Shown here: piece after piece, positions 36,901 through 58,954 of the stretch | Layout of the letters: each line of letters begins with the position of its first letter | Position numbering within the stretch: position 1 is the stretch's first letter | Assembly (NCBI GenBank): GCA_034508935.3 | Contig: CM067445.1 | Location: 22,802,822-22,866,821, forward strand | Origin: Berghia stephanieae | Taxonomy: Eukaryota; Mollusca; Gastropoda; Nudibranchia; Aeolidiidae | Reading direction: 5' to 3' | DNA length: 64,000 bases | Program-made: the position numbers and the translations under genes | The notes under the pieces: model-generated | Told to the model about the DNA's origin: nothing | The model's database searches: none | What the model saw: only the letters and a program-made list of their open reading frames with translations

Positions 36901-38731
36901 CATTGAATTCAGGAATATCAGGTAAACCAGCAAACCCTTCGAGCCAGCCGGCTGCATCTCGGACAAGTTCCCGTATTTCCTCATTATCACAGTGGGGTTA
37001 TCACACACATCATCAGGTGAATTAGATAAAGGATTGATTGATGTAGAGCCATGAGAGGCATTTGGTCTCCTTCTCTTTCTAGAATTAGAAGTTGATGGAC
37101 CTGGAATGTCCAAGTCTGAATCAGAATCGCTTGTACTACTTGTACTAGAACTGCTACTTACGACCATTCGTTGTCTCTTTTTACCACTACTAGATTGCTC
37201 AGGAACAAAGTCACTGTCATTATCATTACTTAACCCATAGAGGCCCGCTTCCCCTGGAGTCGCCCGCGACTGTTGAGGCCCGCATCGCCCGTCATCGCCC
37301 GTGGCCCCCGAGAAAAAACGGATCATGTTTACTTTGTTATTGCAACGAATCACTTCGTTTTATTCTAAACCGGAAACATCGTAAACGTAATGCGATCGTT
37401 CTATTTCCGTTTCCTTTTTACCGCACGTTTATATCGTTGATAGCAAGTGAGTAATCGAATTCAGAAAAATGGCACTCCCGTACCTCACGAGTTTGTTGCG
37501 TGGCGCTAGAAATGATGTTTTGGAGAGTGGTGTAGACGATGAAGAGGATTTTGGAAATGAAAGCGATATCGAACTAGAAAGAGAAGATGTAAACGATGGT
37601 GGGGATGGACAAGACGAGGCGTTAGCACCCGATCAAGGTGATTAGGACACTGAATCGGAGTCCGAGATTGACGAAAATGACGGGAATGGGGGTGCGGGGA
37701 ACGAGTTTTTTTTTTTTAATATTTTTTTTCCCAATTTATTGAAATCAAAACATGTCATGTTATATATCATTCGAAAGCAAATTTATCTGGCTATAAAAAG
37801 GAATTAAAATTATAATTTTATGTCATTTGGTTCTCGTTTAATAATTTTTAAACTTTGTGTTGGTATTTTTTTGTTAAGAGTTATGCCCCTTACACTGGGC
37901 TTCAGGGGAATTTTTTTTAGCAAACACCTCTTATGGGTTAAACACATGTCTGGCTCATCAAAATCATCTTCGCTACTAGAAATATAAGGATTTGGGGCTT
38001 GAAAAGCATCAAATACGTTTCTTCTTGTTCTTTCTGCCATGGTTGAAAATCACGGAAAAGAAGTCAGTTTATCAAGTACTATTCGTGCTAGTAAAAAATG
38101 TCAAAGTACAAAGTACCCGATCATGTTTGGTATGAAAACAAAGCGAAAGTCGCGAACTACGACGTTGGCAAACTGCCACGGCCGATACTGTTCGGTGAAT
38201 ACAGATAATAAATAGCAAAGTATGAAACCGAGGGGGTTCGGTCTTGGCAGTCAGGCTTAGAATGAAAAAAACCAAGACGTGTCGGTCATGGCAGTCAGTG
38301 AGTTAAAAAACATAAGACTATAGAAGTAAGATATTTCATTTAGAAATGAAATTTAAGCATTATTTGTTTAAAAAAGGATGGGGCCCAATTTTTTTAAAAA
38401 TCAAGATTTGTTAATGACTGAAACACTGTTCTATTGATCTTGAAGTATTTTTAAAAAGTATTTGTAGTAATAATCACAAATGTTTTCATTCATCATGCCA
38501 GGGATAAAGATGCTTTCAAGTAATGCAATGTATAATATCAATACAATAATTTGTATTTGTTAAAATAGAACTCAAACATAATAAGTTGCATCGTTTCTGT
38601 ATAAATTTTGTCAAGTATTAGTTGAGAACGTACTGTAATTTTGAAATGCTTTTAATTTATTATTTTCTTCTTCTTTCCAGATTGCCCTTCGAAATTCCCT
38701 TTTGAAAAAGAGCAAGAAATCGAAATTCTAA
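19345..38731 (+). CDS. SDAD1: SDA1 homologue, 60S ribosome biogenesis factor (complete, one frameshift)
   Basis: SDA1 is a nucleolar protein needed for maturation and export of the 60S ribosomal subunit. Thirteen exons: 19345-19431, 23304-23408, 23851-23949, 24739-25109, 25847-26238, 27505-27736, 28127-28203, 29045-29177, 30839-30918, 31519-31718, 32550-32634, 33280-33438 and 38681-38731 (TAA). About 689 codons, close to the 687 of human SDAD1. Landmarks are [13 protein letters not shown] (exon 1), [20 protein letters not shown] and [20 protein letters not shown] (exon 4), [18 protein letters not shown] (exon 5), [18 protein letters not shown] (exon 6), [14 protein letters not shown] (exon 9), [18 protein letters not shown] and KRSFREKQ (exon 12), and a basic tail. 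Exon 4 is 371 bp where phase requires 370 (or 373): near 24,940-24,946 the frame shifts by one and runs into a TAA, while the conserved protein resumes in another frame. Very long introns carry several mobile elements. Confidence 0.95.
19566..20992. mobile_element. Foldback element with long inverted arms
   Basis: The left side (19,566-19,735) reads GAGGC, then ATCGATCAAGCTCTCACC, CCCGGGATGAGAGTAGAGG, CTTCTCGCTATTCTCACC and GTTAACCAACA. The right side (about 20,860-20,992) is its reverse complement in the same order, ending GCCTC. The arms are therefore inverted repeats of more than 100 bp. Between them lies a tandem array built from the right-arm unit. Arms made of tandem repeats around a small middle define foldback-type elements. 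No open frame of note. It sits in SDAD1 intron 1. Confidence 0.7.
19890..20912 (+). repeat. Tandem array of the GATGAGAATAGCGAGAAG unit, 13 copies
   Basis: The core GATGAGAATAGCGAGAAGG (with small variants) starts at about 19,898, 19,961, 20,024, 20,166, 20,232, 20,292, 20,345, 20,495, 20,560, 20,613, 20,754, 20,818 and 20,883. Spacing is irregular (about 53 to 150 bp), because two kinds of linker alternate: a short one (GGCTAGGCTACCCTCCC, then TACCTGTTGGTTAA) and a long one (CACCTCCTTACGTCCAG, ACTAAAAGTAGTAACGAG, then a G-run and CTAAGCTGACCCTACAC). This gives a higher-order repeat. Apparent short plus-strand proteins here are translated repeat. Confidence 0.9.
21551..21981. mobile_element. 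Foldback MITE with two nested inverted repeats
   Basis: The outer arms begin AGTGTCTACATACACGG (21,551) and end CCGTGTACGTAGACACT (21,981), 20 of 21 positions complementary. The inner arms are GGGCACCTAGCCTCAGGATC from 21,756 and GATCCTGAGGCTAGGTGCCC ending at about 21,959. No transposase and no clear target duplication is visible. It lies in SDAD1 intron 1. A partial copy is at 18,314-18,475. Confidence 0.75.
24040..24245 (+). mobile_element. tRNA-derived SINE (family S1)
   Basis: The head keeps an A box (TAGCTCAGTTGGTAGAGC) and a B box (GGTCAATCCCGGG) in tRNA spacing. It continues into a non-tRNA body (CACCCAGCAGTGATTGGG, then GGGTCTGTTAGATC and ACTAGGGTCCTATCC). A second copy of the body is at 46,845-46,995. 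It lies in SDAD1 intron 3 in the gene's sense orientation. Confidence 0.85.
25174..25846. other. SDAD1 intron 4, nothing but simple sequence
   Basis: AT-rich intron with T-runs, an A-run and a short (TA)n tract. No coding match or terminal repeats were seen. Confidence 0.6.
26240..27503. other. SDAD1 intron 5, T/G-rich, nothing recognised
   Basis: Contains T-rich stretches punctuated by G (TTTGTTTTT patterns at 26,880-27,030). No coding match or mobile-element ends were seen. Confidence 0.6.
27776..27984. repeat. (CT)n microsatellite in SDAD1 intron 6
   Basis: About 200 bp of CT repeats with occasional TTC/CCT interruptions, starting only 40 bp after the exon 6 donor at 27,737. It is a long polypyrimidine tract on the transcribed strand, so it could influence splicing of this intron. 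Confidence 0.95.
28510..28771. mobile_element. piggyBac-like MITE, family C
   Basis: It starts TTAACCCTCTCCTTACCA and ends TGGTGAGGAGAGGGTTAA, so it is TTAA-flanked with an inverted repeat of about 18 bp. Further in, TAGGAAAATC and AAAATCCTA are also complementary. It is 262 bp with no coding capacity and lies in SDAD1 intron 7. Confidence 0.8.
29472..29925. repeat. Dispersed repeat with inverted GTTACACATAGT ends (family D, copy 1)
   Basis: GTTACACATAGTTTGTGTTG at about 29,472 faces its complement, CAACACACAAAACTATGTG, at about 29,800. A third, related copy in the left-hand orientation (GGTTACACACCGTTATG) is at 29,575. The right end continues into TAACCTTAAAAGTTTATAG. Related stretches occur at 57,628-57,700 and 63,625-63,775. 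Confidence 0.65.
30345..30499. mobile_element. Palindromic MITE, family P, copy 1
   Basis: The left arm reads ACGTGTACTTATATGCAGG, TCTGA, then TATGGGCC and ACATTGTTGTAATGGA. The right arm is the near-complement: TCCATTACAACAATGAG, CCCATAA, ATCAGACCTGCAAATAAG, TGCACGT. The whole unit can fold into one long imperfect hairpin. Three more copies lie at 54.5, 54.7 and 58.8 kb. This one is in SDAD1 intron 8. Confidence 0.85.
31748..31791. repeat. T26-G18 homopolymer junction
   Basis: A run of 26 T passes directly into a run of 18 G, 29 bp after the SDAD1 exon 10 donor. Similar T-to-G junctions occur at 55.6 kb. Confidence 0.95.
33738..34952 (+). mobile_element. 5'-truncated RTE-like LINE (family A, copy 2)
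   Basis: Plus-strand pieces read [20 protein letters not shown], a catalytic box changed to [65 protein letters not shown] and [14 protein letters not shown]. These match copy 1 at 14.6-16.2 kb closely. Several frameshifts and stops are present. The 3' end carries GATGGATGATGATG. It lies in SDAD1 intron 12 in sense orientation, just left of the piggyBac element. Confidence 0.88.
35378..38040 (-). pseudogene. piggyBac transposase (split by a nested element, one frameshift)
   Basis: This is a DDE_Tnp_1_7 transposase. The start at 38,040 ([16 protein letters not shown]) leads into an acidic region ending DEPDMCL at 37,942. The nested element then interrupts, and the frame resumes at 37,229 with [18 protein letters not shown]. 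After a one-base frameshift near 37,000, the rest is open down to 35,378. All three catalytic aspartates are visible: [32 protein letters not shown] and [19 protein letters not shown]. The C-terminus has a cysteine-rich zinc-binding tail ([26 protein letters not shown]). About 530 residues after the frameshift are intact, which suggests a fairly recent element. It resembles the PGBD4 group. Confidence 0.9.
37230..37941 (+). mobile_element. Nested TTAA element inside the piggyBac transposase gene
   Basis: It starts TTAACCCATAGAGGCCCG and ends CACCTCTTATGGGTTAA, so the ends are inverted and TTAA-flanked. Its left part has repeated CGCCCG motifs like those in the element at 42,376-43,070. On the plus strand an ATG at 37,470 opens an acidic stretch ([34 protein letters not shown]) like the start of a piggyBac transposase, ending at a stop near 37,645. 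The rest of a transposase is missing. If one TTAA is removed with the element, the host transposase reads in frame across the site. Confidence 0.85.
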
Positions 38732-38849
38732 TCATATTATGAGATTGATAAATTTTATGTACCTGCTGACAAATCTATAATTTGACCTGTGTATTCAACA
38801 ATTAAATTATGGAAGAAATTGTAATGGAGTTCCTGTCATTTGTTATCAC

Positions 38850-38855
38850 AATAAA
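38850..38855 (+). terminator. SDAD1 polyadenylation signal
   Basis: AATAAA about 120 bp after the SDAD1 stop codon and in the correct orientation. Confidence 0.6.
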
Positions 38856-41800
38856 TATTCATCACTCAAGTGGTCAGTCAGGCTACCTATAAGGATAAAA
38901 AAAGGAGTATGTAAAAAGGTCCATCCTAACTGTTTCCAATCTAATCCAATCCAGTCAATACTGTTGCTTCCTCAAACTTGAAGATCAATGCAACAATGCC
39001 TCTCTTGTGTTTAGCCTGGAATGCGACAAATTTGGTTTCACTCAGGTCTGGACTTGGGATCCTTTTCTTTTAAAGGATCAGATATGCTATTTCCTTGGAT
39101 TATTTTGTTTTACATTTCAATAAATCATCTCTTTGTTTCATATCAAAATGTTTTGATACACAGTTGAGCATGGCTATAAAGAACAACCCCAGGCAGAAAA
39201 AATAGTTCTTCATGTCTGTAGTTTTCAGTTTTAGGGGAACTAATGCGTGGTGGGAATTGGGTACAAATATGTGTTCATTGGTTTTGCCCAGACCCTGGCT
39301 GGAGACCTCTATGCGTATGAGTGGAATAAATGTGAATGAGTGTGTTTTTGTTTTTTTTTGTGAGAAATTATTTTTCCTTATAACTCCTCTCCTTCTCTCT
39401 GAGTGATGGGATAAAAGTAGTACTATCCGAGTGTTATCCTTTTGGTGGAGACACCATACCTTTGTATGTGTGAGACTTTGGTTGGTCATAGACTGAGTTA
39501 GAAGTAGATTGCTGCTGAGGTCTACTCATACTCATAACTTTTCCCATTTGACTTACTTTTTATTTGGCACCTGTGCAGAGCATGACTGTGATAGATTGAG
39601 AGGTGCATCGTCAATCCGTTGAAAAAGATATAACCAGATAAAAATAAACAAGGTCATATTTTATACATACCATTTTAATTTTCTAAAAGTATATAAATGT
39701 AATGAACAAGAAAAATTTTATTGAAAATTGAAAATATACATCCACTCAAAGTTGTTAAAAATGTAAACTAACAAATTGGAAGAATAATATATGGAGAGAA
39801 ATTGAGACATAATATATTTGCATGGGGCTTGATGCTAAACAAGATTACCTTCATGTCTTGGAAAGCCAAGATTCATGCAAGAAATCTGCTAGCGTGGTCA
39901 ATCAAAAAAAAAACAACAAATAATAGATAAAATTGAATTACGCACTTAACATTACATCACAAGCCTACAAGCACCAGTACTAAACATGTAATAGTAATAT
40001 ATTTTTCTCCAAAGTCCAAATTGTAAGAAGCACAACTAAAGATGTCATTGGGACATCTGAAAGTCAAACCTTCCTGTTTTTAGTTTTTTGGGTTTGTTTT
40101 TTTTTTTCTTTAAACACAATTTGGCGTGATTATAAAATTCGAAATTCAAGTCTTGAAAGTTTCAACAGCTTACATGCAATTGTGTGAATCAAAGTTGAAA
40201 AAGATAAAGCCCAAAAAATATTGCTTTCATTAAAAACCAAATTCAAATCACTTACTTATGAACAGATGACATTTGATGATTTAACACCAATATTTTCTCT
40301 ACGTACTGTATGGTTGTGTTATTTTTTAAAATGACTATGGAGAGAGAGGAAGGTGTGCATGGTTCGTTTTGAACAGGCTGCTCATAAGATTTTGTCCATG
40401 ACAATAACGACTGTTTTGTGAATATGCAACAATAACAAAAAACCCAGTTTAACCAGAGAATTCTGTAGTCTTTTCATGTTGAAGTTATGAAAGCAAACTT
40501 TAATTATAAACTTAATGGCAACTTTCTCCGATAACATGATTCTGGTACAGTAGTGTGCTTAGTCAGATGAACAAGTGTTTATTTTTTCACCATAAAATGG
40601 AACACATTTGATAATATAATTTCATTTCAATGTGATTTACTTTTTCAACTATGAGATGATATTGGGCTGATTTTGGAAGTTTTATCTTAAGTTCCAGCAC
40701 TAGTTTGTTATTTCATTATTTTAAAAATGTAAATGGTAACTTTTATACAATTTTAGGGTAACCTAATTTAATGTTAAAATTAGGGACTTAGGTTTAACTG
40801 CATAATGACTTTTAATACAGTAACCATTTTTTCCAAGCTGGATCTTTGTGATTGTTCATAGTTATGCACCCCACACATTAAATTAGATAACTAAAATCTC
40901 CCAAAGAAAATAAAAAATAAATGGAATGTTAAGTAGGAAAACATCCACATTTTATTTATATCAAATTCTTTTAAAAGTTTTGATTTGCTAATGCGTAGAA
41001 ATATTTGACTTAAAACAGCTTGAAAATGGACGGAATGAGACTGTGATGGGAATTAAATCAATTATAGTTCAATAATTTAACAAAAATGTTAAAATGGCAC
41101 CAAAAAAACAGTATACTTTAAAAGTAGTTTTAATATATCAATAATAATATAATTGACTTGATGTTTGGGTACGTATATGTGTTGTTTGTGTATATTTAAA
41201 TATGTTTTACCTTATCAAAAAGTCAGATTGGAAAAAATCAGTAAAGATAGAACAATTTTTTAAAGATTTGAGTAAAACTTAAATTTTAAATTTAATTTTA
41301 AACTTGAGGACAATCAAATTGTTTTGGTATTCTAATTCAGATAAATTGATTGCTTAGTGTTGCAAGTGACATAAACAAGCAAAGCAATATCCTAAAAGAA
41401 TCTACATAAATCGGAAAAATCAAACTGATGCTTTGCGTCTGTTGAAAGGTTAACGAAGAAATCGTGACAAAGGGTGTTTTTTATAGACAGGATATTTGAC
41501 ATGTATCAATCCAACTGGAAAGTAAACACCATTAATGTTTCTTAACAAATCTGCTATTTCATCAGAGAAGCACTGCATTGCGTGAATGTGTATGTGAAAG
41601 AGAAGCAATGAAATGATGCACTTTTAGGTGTAATCAGCCAAGACGGATAATTAGCATTGATGGACTGATACTCGAAATACAGATTTGGATCATCGTGTCA
41701 GTTTCGAGTTTTAAAAAAAAATTTCTCTTTTTTTTAAATATAATACATACGAGAGACCAATTAATTAAAATACAGATTTTGTCAATAATGGATCTTAATG

Positions 41801-41869
41801 ACTTTGACAGAGTCATAATTTACAATTTAATAGTGGAACCGATTTGTCCATCAACAAAATCTGACTCTA
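38856..41869. other. Tail-to-tail intergenic region and 3' UTRs
   Basis: This region lies between the SDAD1 poly(A) signal and the CCDC169 stop. It is AT-rich and mostly without recognisable coding or mobile sequence. It probably includes the CCDC169 3' UTR, whose end I could not fix. Confidence 0.55.
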
Positions 41870-53829
<11,960 letters not shown>

Positions 53830-54502
53830 TTTCATTTTTTCCACAGTGCATGTAAACGTTGCTATGTTTTGATGACGTCATTTATTTTCAGGGGAAGCGA
53901 TTGAAATCTATTTTTTACTAATTATGCCAGTTACCTCTCTTGTCTTATAATTTTTGTTAGTTTTGATTTTTGATTTTGTTTTGTTTGCTTTTGTCTTGTT
54001 TTGTTTTATGTTTGTTTTGTTTGTTTGTTTGTTTGTTTGTTTCTTTGTTTTGTTGTTTTTTTTATCGCTACACTACAAAAGAATAGCGATATCATCTGCA
54101 CTCATGAAACGTGTTCTTCTTCCAGGCCAAAGCTTCAGGCAGCTGCGTCACGATATCTCATCTCAACCATGCGGTCTCCCAATCGTTACAAGTCACAAGA
54201 GTACAAGTGGGCGACAACACTGGAACCCGCCGATTAGAGTGTTTGTCATTACGATAAGTTCACCATTTTTTATTAGTATAGAATCCGAGTAGCTTCACTC
54301 TTTCAATATTTATGACATCACCACCCGAGGAATTGTATATTCTTCCAAGTCGAACTCTCTTTGGAAATCAGGATAGCTAAACACAATGGTCGATGGGACT
54401 TCATTTGGCTTATATGTACTTGGGTCACCGTTTTGAACTACAAGAACTACATATTCTCTTTGCACCTTATATTATCTTCGTAAGCTTCATCATTGGCCTA
54501 CC

Positions 54503-54642
54503 GCAGGTCTGATAATAATCGAACTCAATTATGGGCTTGAGTTTAACATTGTTGTAAATGAACAATATTTTGCATTGGTTGAGAGTATTTCCATTTCAAC
54601 AATGCGTCCATAACAATCAGACCTGCATTTTAAGTACACGTC
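54503..54642. mobile_element. Palindromic MITE, family P, copy 2
   Basis: GCAGGTCTGATAAT, ATTATGGGC, AACATTGTTGTAAATGAAC on the left face TTTCCATTTCAACAATG, CCATAA, AATCAGACCTGC on the right. It has the same organisation as the copy at 30,345. Confidence 0.85.
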
Positions 54643-54689
54643 ACACCAGTCGTAAGTCGCCGGTTAAGAACATATTCATACATATGTAC

Positions 54690-54888
54690 ATATAAATTAT
54701 GCAGGTCTGACATCCCGAACCCAATTATGGGCCTAGTTTAACATTGTTGTAATGGATAATTTGTTGCGTGATTTTTTGTTTATTTTTTTATTTTGTTGTT
54801 TTTTTTTGTTTTGTTTTTTTTAGATTTCCATTACATCAATGAGCACACAATGAATTGGGTTATCAGATCTGCAAATAAGTGCTCGTCG
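54690..54888. mobile_element. Palindromic MITE, family P, copy 3
   Basis: GCAGGTCTGACAT, CCAATTATGGGCCTAG, AACATTGTTGTAATGG face TTTCCATTACATCAATGAG, TGAATTGGGTTATCAG, ATCTGCAAATAAGTGC. The middle has expanded into a T-rich tract. It lies only about 50 bp from copy 2. Confidence 0.85.
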
Positions 54889-55299
54889 ATTTGTTGTATT
54901 TTAATGCAATGAAGCACACGTGAGCTGAGAAATCGATTAGCCTGATAGAGTTGTGATCCCATTAATCTTGTAGAAACAGCATAAGAAAAACCGATGTTGA
55001 GAACTTATTAGAACTCTAATGCTTTCAGCCCGGACAACAATGACATCGCGAATGTTGCATGGTGCTTTATTTCACCGTTGTCCAAGTATGTACTTACTCC
55101 TTTCTTGTTAAGCTTGATGAAAATGGTGCTGCTTGAAGCTTGAAGGGAAAAAATAACGATAAATATTGAATTGTAAGCTTCAATTTATTAGACGTAGACA
55201 GATACTGTGGACGTTTTTTAAAAAATGATTACAATGACTTTTAAACACATAAAGAGAACGTACATTCTTGAAAGAAAAATCTAAAACATTATCCTTATA

Positions 55300-55884
55300 C
55301 ACTCAAACCTCTTTATGCCGACCCTTGTTATACCGACAGCCTTACTTACCGCTAACTTTTTGCGTGGGACGATCGTTTATCTATATAATGAAATTGCCAA
55401 AAACTTAGTTATAGTATAGCACTATCCGCCACCCGCCAGCCCAATGGCGCAAACGTTTTATTTAAAAATAATAGAAAAATACTTTATACCGCCAAGTCTA
55501 CTCAACAGAATTGTCTTCCAAGTTTTTGATCATAATGAAAAAAAAATCTGTTAGATTCTCTTCAGTTTAATGTTGTTGTTGATTTTTTTTTTTTTTTAAT
55601 GTTTATTTTTTTTTTGGGGGGGGGGGGGGGGTTGTTTTCGTTTTTTCTTTCTTGTTTGTTTGTTTGACGTTGTTTTTTTTTTTTTGTGGGGGGGGGGGGG
55701 GGGGTTAGGGGGTATAATAGCTGTTTTGACCTAGTTATGAAAAGTATAATTTCTAATTAGATAGTGATTTCAAGTAGGCTGAATCCCGTGCAACATTGAC
55801 CAAATTCATTAAACCGCCATACTCGCTATACCGCCAATTTTGCCCTGTCCAAAAAATGGCAGTATATATAACGAGGTTTCACTG
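55300..55884. mobile_element. Tigger-like MITE with internal G-runs
   Basis: It starts CACTCAAACCTCTTTATGCC and ends AACGAGGTTTCACTG, TA-flanked on both sides, with imperfect inverted ends. Near the right end, CTATACCGCCAATTTTGCCC is a block that recurs in the tandem array at 56.7-57.2 kb. Internal T-to-G homopolymer junctions lie at about 55,600-55,632 and 55,672-55,705. No coding capacity. Confidence 0.7.
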
Positions 55885-56061
55885 TATAGTGTTTGAGTTT
55901 TGTTACTTGTGTTAAATTTTGTTTCCTATAAATGTCTTATGAATTTATGGCGGATTAAGTATTGAAATTGGATACTTCTCTGTCCCAAGTCACCGCAGAG
56001 TTCATGTTTTTTTTTAAAGCAAGAAGGATTCAAATATCTTAAGTTTCTCTCTTCTCTCTCT

Positions 56062-56129
56062 CCCCCCCCCCCTCTTCCCCCCCCCCCCCCCCCCCCCCCT
56101 CCCCCCCCCCCCCCCCCCCCCCCCCCCCC
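56062..56129. repeat. Poly-C tracts with CA tail
   Basis: Three C-runs (the last two nearly continuous, about 23 and 29 C) are followed by (CA)n. The polyglycine minus-strand frame here is translated repeat. Confidence 0.95.
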
Positions 56130-56480
56130 ACACACACACACAAAATTCATAAAGTCTATCTTTGGACATTTCCAATCAATGTACGGGAAATCTTTTCATC
56201 AACGGGTCTGTGTCAACGTGTTCTTATTTATTTGCTAATGTGCTCATCTGTCCGTATTGAATTGATATTTTCAAGATCCATCAGATTATTCCGGAATTTA
56301 AGTGTTCAATGCCTACACGGTTTCCCTTGATTTTTAAATCATTTTTCTTTTCTTTATTTTTTTTAAAAAATATATTTATTTATCTCTTTTTGTAAACAGC
56401 GAATACTTCAAAACTATAAAACCGTTTATCAGAAACCAGACATTATAAATGCTCTTTATCAAGTCAATCGTGGATGTTCC

Positions 56481-57453
56481 CTACTTCTAGCAGCAACAAC
56501 ACCAACAAAAATAACGTTTGCTTTGTGTGCGAATGACAGAGCGCTGGCTGATGTTGTGTAAGTGGGCTACCTCAAAAGGGACGCTTTATTGGTGATTTGT
56601 ACTCTATAGAATGAAAATTTGATTCCATATTTTGGTCTGCTGGGGCGAAGGGAGCGCATCAAACCCGCAGAAATTTTCTGTATAAATGCACGCATGTATT
56701 TGATTTCATTTACTTCAAGTTATGCAAAGTATAATTTCTAATTAGATAGTGATTTCAAGAAGGTTGAATCCCGTGCAACATTGACCAAATTCATTAAACT
56801 GCCATTCTCGCTATACCGCCAATTTTGCCCTGTCCAAAAAATGGCAGTATAACGAGGTTTCACTACTTCTAGCAGCAACAACATCAACAAAAATAAAGTT
56901 TGCTTTGTGTACGAATGACAGAGCGATGGCTGATGTTGTGTAAGCGGGCTACCTCAAAAGGGAAGCTTTATTGGTGATTTGTACTCTATAGAATGAAAAT
57001 TTGATTCCATATTTTGGTCTGCTGGGGCGAGGGGAGCGCATCAAACCCGGGGAAAACCGCAGAAATTTTCTGTATAAATGCACGCATGTATTTGATTTCA
57101 TTTACTACATAATCATTGACCAAATTCATTAAACTACCATTCTCGCTATACCGCCAATTTTGCCCTGTCCAAAAAATGGCAGTATAACGAGTTTCACTAC
57201 TTCTAGCAGCAACAACATCAACAAAAATAAAGTTTGCTTTGTGTACGAATGACAGAGCGATGGCTGATGTTGTGAAGCGGGCTACCTCAAAAGGGAAGCT
57301 TTATTGGTGATTTGTACTCTATAGAATGAAAATTTGATTCCATATTTTGGTCTGCTGGGGCGAGGGGAGCGCATCAAACCCGGGGAAAAACCGCAGAAAT
57401 TTTCTGTATAAATGCACGCATGTATTTGATTTCATTTACTACATAATCTCTCC

Positions 57454-57454
<1 letters not shown>
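56481..57454 (+). repeat. Three tandem copies of a segment joined by a MITE end
   Basis: Unit U (about 235-250 bp: CTACTTCTAGCAGCAACAAC ... TATAAATGCACGCATG ... GATTTCATTTAC) starts at 56,481, 56,863 and 57,197. Copies 1 and 2 are followed by the right end of the Tigger-like MITE seen at 55,735-55,884: a long form (about 150 bp) after copy 1 and a short form (about 85 bp) after copy 2. Copy 3 runs into the poly-C tract. Copies 2 and 3 are nearly identical; copy 1 differs more. Confidence 0.9.

Positions 57455-57523
<69 letters not shown>
57455..57523. repeat. C69 homopolymer
   Basis: About 69 uninterrupted C. This is extreme for animal DNA and could be partly an assembly artefact. The polyproline or polyglycine frames over it are not genes. 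Confidence 0.95.
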
Positions 57524-57627
57524 ACAACCCGCATACGACGGGACGAAGTTGACGTCACTTAGCTCTTTATTATTGTTTTTAGTCAAACTTATAGATGATA
57601 ATTTCTTCTCACTGAATTATATTAGAA

Positions 57628-57700
57628 ATATAATAAACTTTTAAGGTTACACATAGTTTTGAGTGTCGGGTCGGTGCGTTATGTACGACTAGCGGTTGTT
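57628..57700. repeat. Family D repeat, copy 2 (inverted)
   Basis: ATAAACTTTTAAGGTTACAC followed by ATAGTTTTG is the reverse complement of the right end of the repeat at 29,472-29,925. About 29 bases match exactly. Confidence 0.7.
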
Positions 57701-58788
57701 GTGGGTATTTTACACATAATCATGGCATCAATAGATTCACACACTCGGCTTAAACTTTCTTTCTGTGCCTTCAGAAATATCTCGTTACGACACATTTCAT
57801 TCTTTTTTCGTCCGAACAACGTGAAGAATGAGAAAAGGGCGGAGTTGCGTATCACAAAAGATGCGTGGGTGGGCCGTTTGATGTGTGACCTTCAACTTGC
57901 CTTTAATACGTTATAATTTGAGTGAAATTCATGCATAGCGTAGACATCATAAAATTCTCCTCCGTGCCAAACCTCATGACGGTTCAAGCATGCCGGCCTG
58001 CGTTGTGTTGACCTCTCTTCTTTGCCGTTGTTAGGTCATCGGTGAGGAGAATATTTCACATGCGCACCTTATATTAACTAATTTGAAGCTATAAGGAAAT
58101 AATCAAATGTAATTGCATTGGTTTGAATGTGAAAAGGGTCTCTGTAAGAATTTTATTTAATGGCTTATTTCATTAGAATCCCACTTATTCGATATGTAAA
58201 ATAGATTTTCTCGCCCATTCCTCCTTACGCCACCGTCGTAAATTCCAAGTCATGCGATGTTGAATAGTCACATGACCTCATGAACATAAATTATGAATCC
58301 AGGTTGAAATATTACTACACCACTTTCTCGAAAAGGACGCTATCGCTTGCTTGTATTCATACGCCGCGACTGGTTTGTAGCGTAGGTGGGAGCGTCTGGG
58401 TCGTACATCCGGGCCCGTTTGTTTTGTTGCCATTGGCCTCCACCCTCAACAGCTTTAGGACATAATAATAATGTAGTACTTCCTCCACCCCTGCCCCAAC
58501 TCTCCTTCACAGACGCCGCATACCTGAACAGCCGTTCTCAACGAGGACGAAACAATAAAATTGCCCAAAGGTGCGTAATCTTCTCAAGATAGATCGATTG
58601 CCACAGTAAGAAGCATTGAATGATAAGAAAAGTGGAAAGGTAAATTAAGGGAAGGGCACGTTTTGAAGTTTTATTTGGAATCTTTGGTATTGCCATTTTA
58701 AAATCCATCGGAAAACTTGACTGTTGCGATTGTTATGATAAATTAATCGGGTTTGGATCGACGTGCAGAAGTACACGTTGGTTTGGAT
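57701..58788. other. Gene-free stretch, CpG-richer in part
   Basis: The parts at 57,830-58,050 and 58,330-58,600 have more CpG than the rest of the window and could hold a promoter or a first exon. I found no coding match or clear exon and do not call a gene. Confidence 0.4.
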
Positions 58789-58954
58789 CGACGTATTTAC
58801 TTATGCAAGTCTGATAACCTAAAACTATTTTAGGCTCATTGTTGTAATGGAAATACATACTCTCAAACCAACGCAAAATATTGTTAATTACAACAATGTT
58901 AAAACAGGCCCATAATTGCGTTAGGCTATCAGTCCTGCTAATATTATGTGCACC
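58789..58954. mobile_element. Palindromic MITE, family P, copy 4
   Basis: GCAAGTCTGATAACC, GGCTCATTGTTGTAATGGA on the left face TTACAACAATGTTAAAACAG, CCCATAATTGC, CTATCAGTCCTGC on the right. It is in reverse orientation relative to copy 1 in its middle part and is the most diverged of the four. Confidence 0.8.

Larger units (their letters stand above)
34988..38306 (-). mobile_element. piggyBac DNA transposon, 3.3 kb, containing a nested insertion
   Basis: The left end reads TTAACTCACTGACTGCCA and the right end TGGCAGTCAGTGAGTTAA, a perfect inverted repeat of 18 bp including the TTAA target. A second internal repeat (TTGACTGCCAGAGG on the left, CTTGGCAGTCAGG on the right) is typical of piggyBac subterminal repeats. 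It carries a transposase gene on the minus strand and a second, smaller TTAA element at 37,230-37,941. It lies in SDAD1 intron 12, antisense to the gene. Confidence 0.93.

Noticed and set aside
55926-57586. Polyglycine and polyproline frames
   Set aside because: Translations of poly-C/G tracts.
58386-58592. Possible first exon with a GTGCGT donor in CpG-richer DNA
   Set aside because: No protein similarity, no downstream exon in phase that I could find; composition alone is not enough.
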